Origin: Methanosarcina barkeri 3
GTDB taxonomy: Archaea > Halobacteriota > Methanosarcinia > Methanosarcinales > Methanosarcinaceae
Direction of reading: 5' to 3'
Length of the DNA: 64,000 nucleotides
NCBI RefSeq assembly: GCF_000970305.1
Contig: NZ_CP009517.1
Location: forward strand, 186,001-250,000
Below, piece by piece: positions 1-7,921 of this stretch (its first letter is position 1; each line of letters opens with the position of its first letter). Below the pieces are notes generated by a model. That model worked only from the letters and a program-made list of their open reading frames with translations, did no database searches and was not told the origin of the DNA. A program made the translations under genes and the position numbers.

Positions 1-1
1 T

Positions 2-454
2 ACTTACCATGTAATTCTAATTGCAACAGATGGGTCTAAGTGTAGTCAACACGCCGTTCTTCACGGAATGGAACTTGCAAAATTAATGGGTGCAAAGGTC
101 TATGCCCTTTATGTTTTGGACAAAAATGCATATGCTCCGCCTACATTAGAAACGCCAATTTATCTAGGTTCCAAATGGGATGTCATGGAGGAAACTCTAC
201 GTCAAGAAGGAGACAACGCTATTCAATATGCAAATAATGTTGCACAGAGTAAGGGAATAGACTTTGAAGGTGTGGTTATTGAAGGTAACCCGGCTAATGT
301 AATCCTGGAATTTGCGGAGCAGAAAAAAGTGAATCTGATAGTGATGGGAACTCTTGGTAAAGGTGGATTGGAAAGATTTTTGCTTGGAAGCGTAACAGAT
401 AAGGTAATAAGACATTCAAAAAGATCTGTCCTTGTAGTAAAGGAAGAAAATTAG
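2..454 (+). CDS. Universal stress protein (UspA family), 5' end cut by window
   Basis: The frame is open from the first bases of the window, so the true start lies upstream; the first internal ATG is at 68. The visible N-terminus has the family pattern ILIATDGS (beta 1 and the ATP-site Asp). The C-terminus has the Walker-like G-2X-G-9X-G(S/T) signature as GTLGKGGLERFLLGSVTDK, which binds ATP in the ATP-type Usp subgroup. The protein is cytoplasmic and homodimeric in known families, with a general stress or energy-sensing role. No operon partner is visible downstream because the next gene is on the other strand. Confidence 0.9.
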   Translation, partial: TYHVILIATDGSKCSQHAVLHGMELAKLMGAKVYALYVLDKNAYAPPTLETPIYLGSKWDVMEETLRQEGDNAIQYANNVAQSKGIDFEGVVIEGNPANVILEFAEQKKVNLIVMGTLGKGGLERFLLGSVTDKVIRHSKRSVLVVKEEN

Positions 455-507
455 AATAAATTAGGTAAGAAGTTAAGGAAAACTTGAAAGATAATTAAAC
501 GAAGTTT

Positions 508-852
508 TCAGTCACCAGAGCAACAATTACAGTCCTCTTCTTCTTTACTATCCTTTTCAAAGATCTTATTGTATATGTTTTCTTCGTATATATTAGTCCA
601 TCCTATCTGTGAACCAGCAGCAATAAACATTACAACTGAGATAGCTTCTGCAATTTCCTCCTTTGTGGCTCCTGCATTAATTGCTCTTTGTGAATGGGTG
701 TCAACACAAAACTGACAGCGCATAAGGACCGAAGAAGCGACAGCAATTAATTCTTTTGTTTTAAGATCCAGAAAGGCGTCTTTAAATATGGAATCTCTCA
801 TCTTCCCGAAAGCTTCCGCAGTTTCAGGCAACATTTCGTTCAAAAATGACAT
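508..852 (-). CDS. Carboxymuconolactone decarboxylase / AhpD-like protein
   Basis: This 114-residue protein carries the AhpD-type redox motif: Cys46-x2-Cys49-x3-His53, in the context RCQFCVDTH. That places it in the peroxidase-related arm of the CMD family rather than with true decarboxylases. In that family the cysteine pair cycles between thiol and disulfide. An unusual Cys-rich, acidic tail (EDCNCCSGD) follows the all-helical domain and could bind metal. The gene stands alone, convergent with the Usp gene. Function beyond a thiol-redox role is not determined. Confidence 0.85.
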   Translation of the reverse strand: MSFLNEMLPETAEAFGKMRDSIFKDAFLDLKTKELIAVASSVLMRCQFCVDTHSQRAINAGATKEEIAEAISVVMFIAAGSQIGWTNIYEENIYNKIFEKDSKEEEDCNCCSGD

Positions 853-971
853 ATTAATACTCCTATTTAAAAATATTATTATAGTTAGTTGCGAATCTTT
901 TAAAATGATTTCAAGTTAAAGGATGCTTGTTTATAGGTAATAGAAGAGTGCCAGAATTATCTATAAAACGA

Positions 972-1152
972 TCAGTTAGAGGTTACGAGATTTTTAGTAT
1001 TTTTAATGACCTGGTCTTCTGCAAAAAGCAGAGTTCCATTGCATACTATTTCCTCGATTTTCAGGTTTGTGTGTATATAGTAAGTCTTCATCATTTTTTG
1101 AGTTGTCTTCAGTTTTCTTTTCTTCCAATACTGCATCGCTCTCTTTATTCAT
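972..1152 (-). other. Two overlapping small ORFs, possibly one frameshifted gene
   Basis: One ORF runs 1152-1003 (49 aa, starting MNKESDAVLEE) and has a good AGGAG ribosome site 8 nt upstream. A second runs 1094-972 (40 aa, starting MMKTYYIHTNLK, ending KNLVTSN) in another frame. The hydrophilic first half followed by the more protein-like second half suggests a single short gene broken by a frameshift, but I recognise neither product. A plus-strand frame across 927-1268 looks non-coding. Confidence 0.25.
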
Positions 1153-1393
1153 GTCCAATCTCCTTTTCTATTGGATATTTTAAGACTATAATTAAAAGAA
1201 GTTCAAATTTTAAGAATCCAGAGGGTGGGTATCAATTATTCTTGATACATTCTAGAACAGCTGAGTGAATCATCAGTAAGCTGATATATCTTAGAGATTA
1301 AGTTTGACCGGGCTTATCAGGATACAGACCTTGTTAATTGAGTCAAAAGAAAAGAAACTAATAAAAATAAAATCATTTTCCTGACAGTGATTT

Positions 1394-1777
1394 TCATGTC
1401 ACTTTTTTTGACGTTTGGCTTTTACTTGTTTTTTTAATAGCTTTTATGTTAGATTTAAAATCAGCTTCCAGTACTTCATTTTCTCTTTGTATTTTTTCAG
1501 CAATCTCGCAGGACAACTCACTTGAGATTCCAAATATATTTTTGAGAGTATCCGCAAGTTCCTCTTTACTTATATGTAATTTTTTATGCTCTCTCAGCGT
1601 TTTCAAAACTGATTTCATTAAAATTTCTTCTGTTACTGTTTCTCTTACTTCCACTCCTTTAATGGTAGAGCGTGAGAATAATTTCCCGTTTAAAATACCG
1701 GAAGTTTTTTCACAGCTAACTGCTACGTTGTGCAAGTTAGTTTTTCCACAATGGGCACAGAAAGTTTTTATGTACAA
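1394..1777 (-). CDS. Hypothetical CxxC protein of the duplicated cassette
   Basis: The product has 127 residues. It begins with a short metal-knuckle-like CAHCGK (Cys8, Cys11), has a middle of alternating strands, and ends in a charged helical region rich in Lys (KKTSKSQTSKK). I do not recognise the family. The start is a TTG with a GGAGG site 8 nt upstream; the nearby ATG at 1784 is in a different frame. The gene is transcribed away from a palindromic TATA region and divergently from the 105-residue gene. A second copy at 19819-20070 is truncated at its 3' end. Confidence 0.6.
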   Translation of the reverse strand: MYIKTFCAHCGKTNLHNVAVSCEKTSGILNGKLFSRSTIKGVEVRETVTEEILMKSVLKTLREHKKLHISKEELADTLKNIFGISSELSCEIAEKIQRENEVLEADFKSNIKAIKKTSKSQTSKKVT

Positions 1778-1789
1778 TTTTCATCCCTC

Positions 1790-1905
1790 CTATTTCATTT
1801 CGTTCAAAATCGCTCTAATTTGGTCTTTCGTCATGCTTATTCTCTCAAGCTTTTTAGATTGCTTTGATTGTTGCTAATTCTTTTGTATGTTTCTGTTGCG
1901 CTCAT
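1790..1905 (-). CDS. Two tiny ORFs preceding the CxxC gene
   Basis: The first ORF, 1905-1837, encodes 22 residues starting MSATETYKRI. The second, 1834-1790, encodes 14 residues starting MTKDQIRAIL. They sit between the palindromic promoter and the CxxC gene, in the order first, second, CxxC, as if cotranscribed. Both are preserved in the right-hand copy (20240-20116) with mostly conservative changes, and the first is recognisable in a third decayed copy at 20947-20906. Conservation of the start MSA(T/M)(E/D)(T/V/A)YKRI across three copies suggests they are or were translated. Function is unknown. Confidence 0.35.
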
Positions 1906-1930
1906 TTTGTGTAACTACAATATAAATGTT

Positions 1931-1956
1931 GACGTAAACTATATAAACTTTACGTC
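1931..1956. promoter_or_regulatory. Palindrome enclosing a TATA box (operator-promoter)
   Basis: GACGTAAA and its exact inverse TTTACGTC flank a 10-bp centre CTATATAAAC that reads as a TATA box in both directions. It lies between the divergent tiny-ORF/CxxC genes and the 105-residue gene. A DNA-binding protein on these arms would block TBP, so autoregulation of the cassette is likely. The same 8-10-8 arrangement recurs at 20267-20292. Confidence 0.6.
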
Positions 1957-2066
1957 CATATGGCTAATAACAGGTAGTTCAAGCGATTTCATTACACAAA
2001 TTTGCTTAATATGAATTTCATTTGTCTTACTTAAGTTTTAAATATTGAAAGTCAAAAATTAGACAT

Positions 2067-2384
2067 ATGAGAGAACCTAAGCGCCCAGGAAAAACAGTTA
2101 AAATGATTATACCTTGCGTTATATCCCTTAGGCCGGGAAAAAAAGATATTATTGAATATTGCACTGTCGATAAACGTGGGTATCCCGTTTTTCGTCGCGT
2201 GAATTTTGCGGGACTTCAAGCGACCGTTATAGTAGGTCACAGAGATCTGGACAATCTATTGTTTAATTCTGAAGATAAGGTGTTTATTTGTCAGTTTGGG
2301 CCACAAGGTCACTTATCTTCCGTGGGAAAAGATTTAGAAGGGCAGGAACTTACGGTTATTGTGCATATTCCTGAAGAAAATTGA
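2067..2384 (+). CDS. Small beta-rich protein (DUF2080-like), left copy
   Basis: The product has 105 residues. Its C-terminal part (KVFICQFGPQGHLSSVG followed by LTVIVHIP) resembles the short 'transposon-encoded' DUF2080 / AbrB-like swapped-hairpin pattern in which a strand, a G-rich turn and a second strand alternate. That would make it a possible DNA-binding dimer. This assignment is tentative. The N-terminus is basic (MREPKRPGK). It diverges from the CxxC cassette across the TATA palindrome. Near-identical paralogue at 20403-20720; distant paralogue at 21047-21355. Confidence 0.6.
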   Translation: MREPKRPGKTVKMIIPCVISLRPGKKDIIEYCTVDKRGYPVFRRVNFAGLQATVIVGHRDLDNLLFNSEDKVFICQFGPQGHLSSVGKDLEGQELTVIVHIPEEN

Positions 2385-2431
2385 TTCTTTTTTCACTCTT
2401 TTCAACATGAGAACAACATATCAGGCATTAA

Positions 2432-2516
2432 ACTCTAGTTGTTACAATTAGGTCAAAAGCGCCAGTTAGAAAGCTGGTTTCGTAGGAATTCATGCATTCG
2501 AATCCCAACCCTCGCA
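2432..2516 (+). pseudogene. Decayed tRNA-Leu remnant
   Basis: The stretch from GGTCAAAAGCGCCAG (2451 on) through a variable arm like TTCGTAGGAATTCATG to the T arm TTCGAATCCCAACCCTCGCA matches the layout of an archaeal tRNA-Leu: D-loop, anticodon arm, long variable arm, T arm, acceptor 3' strand ending in CA. The anticodon arm (CCAG...CTGG) has lost a base, the T stem has mismatches and the 5' acceptor strand no longer pairs. It therefore looks like a dead copy rather than a functional tRNA. It starts where the left direct repeat ends, a position typical of integration scars. Confidence 0.6.
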
Positions 2517-2948
2517 TTAAATCTGAAAAAAATTCACAGCACTGTCCCCTATAGAGTTTATAAGATTTGGAATTTTCGCACAACCATTAATTTTTCAAAA
2601 ATGCCTTAATTTTATTATCTTTCTAAAGTTAAGAGGCACACTAAATTACGTGGTAGCTGAATCCTTGATGAACCTTTTATTTTTTTAATTTAAACAATTT
2701 TATTAGAACAATTTCCCGTCCCAGTGGCGGGGTCAAATCGATGACAATATTCTGGAGTTTCGAGGTTGGTGGTTATGGGGTTCACTTTGTTAAGTAATGA
2801 CTTTATTTATTATTTCACGGTTCTGATTTTAATCTTTTTTGTGAGAGTCATTCTTCTATTTGTTTGAAGAGCATTATTCTGTCTTATTTTAGGATTTATT
2901 TTTGGAATAAACCTAAACAACAACTTATGGATTACTGTTGAATTCACA
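2517..2948. other. Gene-free stretch between tRNA remnant and STAND gene
   Basis: No convincing ORF. AT-rich, with one GC-rich hairpin-like patch near 2716-2738. A minus-strand frame at 2810-2998 runs into the STAND gene 3' end and looks like a shadow. Confidence 0.5.
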
Positions 2949-5435
2949 TTAAAATTTTGTTGGAATTCTAACGGGATACTTTGCAGTTTTTTCACCATTG
3001 GATAGCTTGGATAGTATAATTACACGTGCATCTTCTGAAAGATTCTCAAAATTTATTTCAAAAGACTGTAAAATATATACAACATCCTGAGATTTTTCAA
3101 TATATTTATACAGAACATTCTTTAAATTATCGGAAGTATTGTCAAAATTTTTAATTATGCATCTTGCAACGTATTTTTCACAAGCTTTGTCATTTGAAAG
3201 TTTTATTAATATATATTCTACGATGTCAACCGGTATATTTTTAGATTTGTCTGCAATTGCTTTCGCGACATAGGGCCTAGAGTTTTCTTTTTCGATAATA
3301 TTAAAAAGTAAACATTTTAGATAGTCCGGAAGGTCGCTATAATTTTCAGTAATAGCACGAGCGATGTCTTCATCAAAACGGCCTTTTCCATAAAGTTCAA
3401 ATATTAAATTTTTTACATCTCCTGATACCTCATGATAGTTATCAATCACAGCTCGTGCAAGATGACCTGCAATCTTATCATCTTGGGCCATTTCAAACAG
3501 CCACTTCTGTATTTCTTTTGGGGCTACATAGAAATAATCAGTTATCGCTCTTGCAATATCCTTTTTGAGGTTCTCATCAAAATACAAATCCTGTAACAGG
3601 GCCTGTGCTTCGTTGGGAATATTTGAATAATTATACACAAGGGTACGAGCGACGAATTTTTTTGTATTCTCATTCTGTGCTAGTGTAAAAAGTAAGCTCT
3701 GTATCTCTTTTGGAAACTGGGTATAGTTGTCCGCTATGATTCTGGGGATATATCTTGAGGCATTTTTATCTTCAGCCAATTTCTGTAAAAACTTAAAAAA
3801 AATTTCTGGAAAAATGGCTGTAGACTGTTCTTTTGTTGCAAGCAGATATTTTAAAGCTTGAAGATATGAAGGATGGGAAAATTTTATTCTACAAGTTTGA
3901 TCATTTCTAATTTTGAATTCTTCAATTTTATCGCCTCTAAACCATTTAAATAGTGAAGCAAAACTCAAAGCATCTTTTATTCCAAATTCTTGAATCATTT
4001 CATTGTATTTTTCTTCAACGAATTTTACCCTAAAAGAACCGGATATAAAAGGAAATGATATAAATAAGATTTTATCCGCTGAGAAAGCATTAATTTCATC
4101 CGCAAAACTAATATCTGTCTCCTTTGATTTTTCAGTTATCTGTTCTTTCAATATTAGAGAATCTGTGATATCACAGCTTGCAAAACAAAAATTTCTAATA
4201 CTCAAAGGAGTTGGCAGATTATTAGGTAACTTTAAAAGTTCTAAGATAGAAGTTTTAAGCTTTGCATTAGATAACCACTTACATTTATTTTTTTTAGCCC
4301 AGTTCAGGAGAATTTCTTCTCTTTCACTATATTCTTGGAGGTTATTTTTTGCATTGAGCTTATATTCAAATCTTTTAATGTCAATTAAGTAGTTATATGA
4401 ATTAAATTCTTGAAAAACTTCACTTCTAGAAGTTATTATAAGAAATACGTTTTCAAATTCACGAGCTTTGTCGATTATTGTTTTTATCTTTTTTTCCAGA
4501 AATCCCATTCTTTCATAATTTTTTTCTCCAAACGGGTCTTCAAAATAAAAAATTACTTTTTCCTTTAGGTCAGATTCTATTTTTTCAAACCTTTTTTTCT
4601 TTTTATCTAATGGATTTTCTCCGATTTCCCATATAGGTTGATACTTTTTTAAGTAATACTCCCACAAAAGCCTGACAGCAGTAAATGTTTTTCCACATTC
4701 TGGATTCCCGGTAATAATGATAACTTTATTTTTTTCCAGACTTTTCTTAATTTCATCATATTCTTTCGGAATAACATAAAGTTTATCTATTCCTCCATAT
4801 ATAGGGTCATTTGGAATTCCTAGCGTGTTTAAAAAGTTCAAACTTTTGGCTCGTCTTTTGAAACTCTCGACATCGGCATAATAAAGAATTTTGTTTTTAT
4901 TTCTTTTTGGACTAATTATTTCTTGATCACAGTAGTCCATTTTTTGATATAATTTGTCCGTAAATAAAATAAAAGTGGTTCTAACCGATTGGTCATCATG
5001 AGTACTTTTATACCATTTACAGTATTCGCCAATAATATTATTTTTTAAAAAACAAATAGTAGAGTCTTCATCAACAAAGGAATCACTGTTAAACAAATCC
5101 CTATTTTCTGTATAAATTGCACTACCTAAGGCTATTTCAAAAGGAAAATCTTGTTGTATCTCTGTTATTTCATAAATAGATATGACTAATTTTTGGAGTT
5201 CTTCCGAAACTATTACCCAATCATCTCTTCCAGTACTGACTCCAATTATATAATTTCTCTCTTCAAGCTCTTTTAATTTATTTTTCAAATGGTGTCTTAA
5301 TTTATTTCTTATGTGACTGGGTTTTATATAATAAGGTTTTACATTTAAATCATAAGTTCCCACAATTTCTTTAGCTCTATTTTCAAATCCCAATATGTCA
5401 ATGTAACAAAGATAATACTCTTTTGCATCCACCAT
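2949..5435 (-). CDS. Palm/cyclase-like - STAND NTPase - helical-repeat protein, candidate CRISPR-linked effector
   Basis: The product has 828 residues. Residues 9-110 resemble a nucleotidyl cyclase/GGDEF-type palm: YIDILGF (Asp13) supplies the first metal position, and GRDDWVIV (69-76) sits where GGDEF/GGDD or the second cyclase Asp falls. Residues 215-350 form a P-loop NTPase like the nSTAND3 group: Walker A GNPECGKT (243-250), Walker B VIFYFED (294-300), sensor-like IITSRSE (333-339). A winged-helix-like part ends in FSHPSYLQ. Residues 560-765 hold seven copies of a two-helix repeat marked by (I/V)AR-A(I/V)--NY at 562, 594, 626, 658, 690, 722 and 755, a 32-residue period. STAND proteins are sensors that oligomerise on ligand binding, and several are anti-phage. 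The gene lies 68 nt downstream of the last cas gene on the same strand, with an AGAGG site and a nearby TATA box. Domain calls are by motif only. Confidence 0.7.
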   Translation of the reverse strand: MVDAKEYYLCYIDILGFENRAKEIVGTYDLNVKPYYIKPSHIRNKLRHHLKNKLKELEERNYIIGVSTGRDDWVIVSEELQKLVISIYEITEIQQDFPFEIALGSAIYTENRDLFNSDSFVDEDSTICFLKNNIIGEYCKWYKSTHDDQSVRTTFILFTDKLYQKMDYCDQEIISPKRNKNKILYYADVESFKRRAKSLNFLNTLGIPNDPIYGGIDKLYVIPKEYDEIKKSLEKNKVIIITGNPECGKTFTAVRLLWEYYLKKYQPIWEIGENPLDKKKKRFEKIESDLKEKVIFYFEDPFGEKNYERMGFLEKKIKTIIDKAREFENVFLIITSRSEVFQEFNSYNYLIDIKRFEYKLNAKNNLQEYSEREEILLNWAKKNKCKWLSNAKLKTSILELLKLPNNLPTPLSIRNFCFASCDITDSLILKEQITEKSKETDISFADEINAFSADKILFISFPFISGSFRVKFVEEKYNEMIQEFGIKDALSFASLFKWFRGDKIEEFKIRNDQTCRIKFSHPSYLQALKYLLATKEQSTAIFPEIFFKFLQKLAEDKNASRYIPRIIADNYTQFPKEIQSLLFTLAQNENTKKFVARTLVYNYSNIPNEAQALLQDLYFDENLKKDIARAITDYFYVAPKEIQKWLFEMAQDDKIAGHLARAVIDNYHEVSGDVKNLIFELYGKGRFDEDIARAITENYSDLPDYLKCLLFNIIEKENSRPYVAKAIADKSKNIPVDIVEYILIKLSNDKACEKYVARCIIKNFDNTSDNLKNVLYKYIEKSQDVVYILQSFEINFENLSEDARVIILSKLSNGEKTAKYPVRIPTKF

Positions 5436-5503
5436 TTTAGAGCCTCTTTAAAAATAGGATATAAATTTACAAAATTTTGTTAAATATTAAAATGTGAAAA
5501 GTA

Positions 5504-6511
5504 TTAATCTAAATTCGAAAATTTAAGCAGACCACAGGAATCAAGTTCAATTTTATTTATTTTATCTCCAAAACAAGTACCAGGAACAAACGCAACCCCA
5601 TTGGAATCCAAACGCCTTCCAAACCCCTTTTTACTATCGTATATTCTTCCCACAAGTGGTTCAAGCTCACCCCTATATGTTCCAATTTCATCGGTGTTTA
5701 GTAACAGGTGGCCGAATATAGGATTTCCTTCAAAATTCTTCCCCGAGACAGCGCTTTCTTCATTTGTACAACCGTTATTGAAAATCAAGCGATCGGTGTT
5801 TTCAAGGTCCCAGTTAAAAACAGAGGCTCCTTTTTCAATCTTCTTCACTTTATTTTTGCACAGCTCCAATGTTCCAAATCCATATCTAAGGTCACCACCT
5901 ACACGGATTTCACTTAAAGCTTCAAGTAACTTTATTGATTTACCTTCATACCCAAGTTCTATCTCTTCAAATTCTTCACTGTTTTTTACAGAACATTTTC
6001 CAGAAATGTCTTCTTTCACAAAAAGATATCCTTTCCAGTAAACCTGCTTAACCCCAGTTTTGCAATTTACCTTGTTCAAAATATATTCGGTCTCATGCAA
6101 ACTTTCATCCATTGCTGAGTTTCTGCTCCCTAGTGTGGCTGTGGAAACAAAAGAACTAATGAAAGTGGATTCAAATTCTCTTTCGGAACACTGGCCGTAT
6201 TTTAAGCCTTCTTTCGTAAAGCTAGGATTGAATGTATCTTTACTGTTCCTCTTTTTTTGACCTATAATCTCTGGAAAAAAATACGTGTTTTTTACATAAC
6301 CTTCAATACATTTCCCAACTTTTTCGTAAACTTTGGGGTTATATTTTACGCCTTCATCTATTAGTTTTCTTGCAACATTTGAGGTTATAGCTCCCCACAG
6401 TGTTTTCCCTGGAATGTATCTTCGAGTTTGCTGAATAAAGCCAATTTTTCGGCTGCCGATGAAGATTGGGGATCTGGCTTTAAAACGTAATTCAAAGCAT
6501 GTATAGCCCAT
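5504..6511 (-). CDS. RAMP protein of Cas5 group (Csx10/Cmr3-like)
   Basis: The product has 335 residues. The N-terminal RAMP strand-turn is seen in ARSPIFIGSRKIGF, then the motif RYIPGKTLWGAI (the PG-S/T-L-G type loop common to RAMPs). A Gly-rich stretch RVGGDLRYGFGTLEL and a C-terminal GRRLDSNG/FVPGTCF region follow. This profile fits the Csx10 or Cmr3 branch that occupies the Cas5 position and holds the 5' crRNA tag. The ATG at 6511 is preferred over an upstream GTG at 6520. It follows the small-subunit gene with a 5-nt gap, so the two are translationally linked. Cmr3 versus Csx10 is not resolved. Confidence 0.75.
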   Translation of the reverse strand: MGYTCFELRFKARSPIFIGSRKIGFIQQTRRYIPGKTLWGAITSNVARKLIDEGVKYNPKVYEKVGKCIEGYVKNTYFFPEIIGQKKRNSKDTFNPSFTKEGLKYGQCSEREFESTFISSFVSTATLGSRNSAMDESLHETEYILNKVNCKTGVKQVYWKGYLFVKEDISGKCSVKNSEEFEEIELGYEGKSIKLLEALSEIRVGGDLRYGFGTLELCKNKVKKIEKGASVFNWDLENTDRLIFNNGCTNEESAVSGKNFEGNPIFGHLLLNTDEIGTYRGELEPLVGRIYDSKKGFGRRLDSNGVAFVPGTCFGDKINKIELDSCGLLKFSNLD

Positions 6512-6516
6512 AGTTA

Positions 6517-6960
6517 TCACTCTTGCTTTTCCTCATCAGTATCTTCTTTTTTTGAATCCTCTCTTTTTAATGCATTCTGAGCTTTTGCACGATAACGTGC
6601 ATAAATAAAGATTTGTTCAAGAACTTGCTTTGCGAAAAGCAACTTTCTTAAATCGGTTGAAAGGTTGATGATTTTATCTTCTTCACTTTCCCCAACGTCT
6701 GATTTGAGTTCTATGTTACATTTTTCCAGAATCTCCACTACATTAATTTTTCCATTTCCATCCCCGTTTTTATTTGAGGCTTTTAAATATAACCATAGAG
6801 CGTACACACCATTTGATGAAAGCACTCCTATTGATTTATTTATGAAAGATTCTATTTCCTTAGGTGTCATCCCTTCCTTTGAACCTTCAGGCTTCATTAA
6901 TTTGTCAACAATATCAAAACCGCTTTTTGCAGCGATAAAGTCAATATTATTTTGAGTCAT
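6517..6960 (-). CDS. Type III small subunit (Cmr5/Cas11-like)
   Basis: The product has 147 residues and is predicted all-helical, with the core segment SIGVLSSNGVYALWLYLKA and a second long helix RKLLFAKQVLEQIFIYARYR, then a charged tail (KREDSKKEDTDEEKQE). Size, helicity and position between cmr4 and the Cas5-like gene match the Cas11 subunit that packs along the crRNA backbone. A longer frame exists upstream to 7137, but it lies inside cmr4; the ATG at 6960 gives a short 14-nt overlap with cmr4, normal for this operon. Sequence similarity in this family is weak, so the call rests mainly on context. Confidence 0.65.
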   Translation of the reverse strand: MTQNNIDFIAAKSGFDIVDKLMKPEGSKEGMTPKEIESFINKSIGVLSSNGVYALWLYLKASNKNGDGNGKINVVEILEKCNIELKSDVGESEEDKIINLSTDLRKLLFAKQVLEQIFIYARYRAKAQNALKREDSKKEDTDEEKQE

Positions 6961-7921
6961 TTTCTCCCACTTCCTCAATCGTGACTCTTCCGAAACCTCT
7001 TGTGACCATCCCACCGATACCAAGAGTCTCAAAGTAGCAGAACCCACCTTTAACAATTGATTTAACATCAAGAAGCGAGATCCGGGTGTTACTTTTCCCT
7101 TCTTCTGAGCTGTTCTCACTCTTTTTGCCATATCCAAAATAATCAGGATCGTTTATACCCAGTTCAAACCAGAGTATAGTGCTCCTTGGGATGGCTTCAC
7201 TGGTAAAAAGGGCACCATCCTTTCCTGCACCAGTTACCGGATCAATAGATACTGAAGTTCTGACCTCAAGGTTGGAATTAATAATCTGTGAAATTAATGA
7301 ATCAGGCACGATTACAATTCTACTGGAGAGCAATTTATTTTTCTTTGGCCCAAGGGATGCAAGGTGATCAAAGGATGGCAGTTCTTTTCCATTTTCAATT
7401 GGAAGATTGAGCCACCCAAGATTCAGGCTTGATTCCTTTGAGAACTCAGAGCCAACCACTATACAATCATCAGAAGGTTCGTTTTCCTCTAATTGAATGT
7501 CAAAATCTTCTAAAAGCATGGGAGATGTTATCCACGCAGGCCCTAGCCTGGTGCTAACAGGGAACAAAAGAATGTGAGCGTCACTGAAGTAAACAAGCCC
7601 TTGCGAGCTCCCTATTTTTTCATCATTTTTGGAAAAACCGAAAGATTTGCAGATTATGCAATCCCCACAGTGCCCTCTCTCTTTTTTATCGGACACTGCT
7701 TTATCCTGTCCAGCACAATCTATGTTTTTTTTATCTATTTTTCCTTCATTGATTGCTTTATATGTAGCATAAGTCCTTGAAGTCCCTGCAATGCTACTTC
7801 CGGGGATCTTCGGGATATTGGTTGAAGGCTCTCTCACTATAGTATTGTCCACACGTCCTATCTGGTAGCCCCCGGTGCCGATGTGTATCGGATCAAGCGC
7901 AAACATAAGGTATTTACTCAT
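6947..7921 (-). CDS. cmr4: Cmr4, Cas7-family backbone and target-RNA nuclease
   Basis: The product has 324 residues. The N-terminus DPIHIGTGGYQIGRVDNTIVR followed by PKIPGSSIAGTSRTYA is the Cmr4 signature. Asp25 (in GRVDNT) corresponds to the catalytic Asp that cuts target RNA at 6-nt steps in characterised Cmr4 proteins, so RNase activity is probably retained. A CGDCIICKSFG zinc-knuckle-like insert (two CxxC) and the C-terminal GIGGMVTRGFGRV glycine loop are also seen. The start at 7921 has a GGTGAT site and overlaps the csx11 stop by a few bases; an ATG four codons upstream is possible. Confidence 0.88.
   Translation of the reverse strand: MSKYLMFALDPIHIGTGGYQIGRVDNTIVREPSTNIPKIPGSSIAGTSRTYATYKAINEGKIDKKNIDCAGQDKAVSDKKERGHCGDCIICKSFGFSKNDEKIGSSQGLVYFSDAHILLFPVSTRLGPAWITSPMLLEDFDIQLEENEPSDDCIVVGSEFSKESSLNLGWLNLPIENGKELPSFDHLASLGPKKNKLLSSRIVIVPDSLISQIINSNLEVRTSVSIDPVTGAGKDGALFTSEAIPRSTILWFELGINDPDYFGYGKKSENSSEEGKSNTRISLLDVKSIVKGGFCYFETLGIGGMVTRGFGRVTIEEVGENDSK

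Larger units (their letters stand above)
1537..2432. repeat. Left copy of a ~0.9 kb direct repeat flanking the CRISPR-Cas block
   Basis: This segment is nearly identical to 19873-20769 and in the same orientation. It contains most of the CxxC-protein gene, two tiny ORFs, a palindromic promoter region and the 105-residue protein gene. The 105-residue products differ at only three positions, so the duplication is recent or is kept uniform by gene conversion. Similarity stops around 1537, inside the CxxC gene, and around 2432, where a tRNA-Leu-like sequence begins. Confidence 0.85.

Noticed and set aside
927-1268. Plus-strand frame of 113 codons
   Set aside because: No ribosome site and an odd composition; the minus strand has better small ORFs with a ribosome site.
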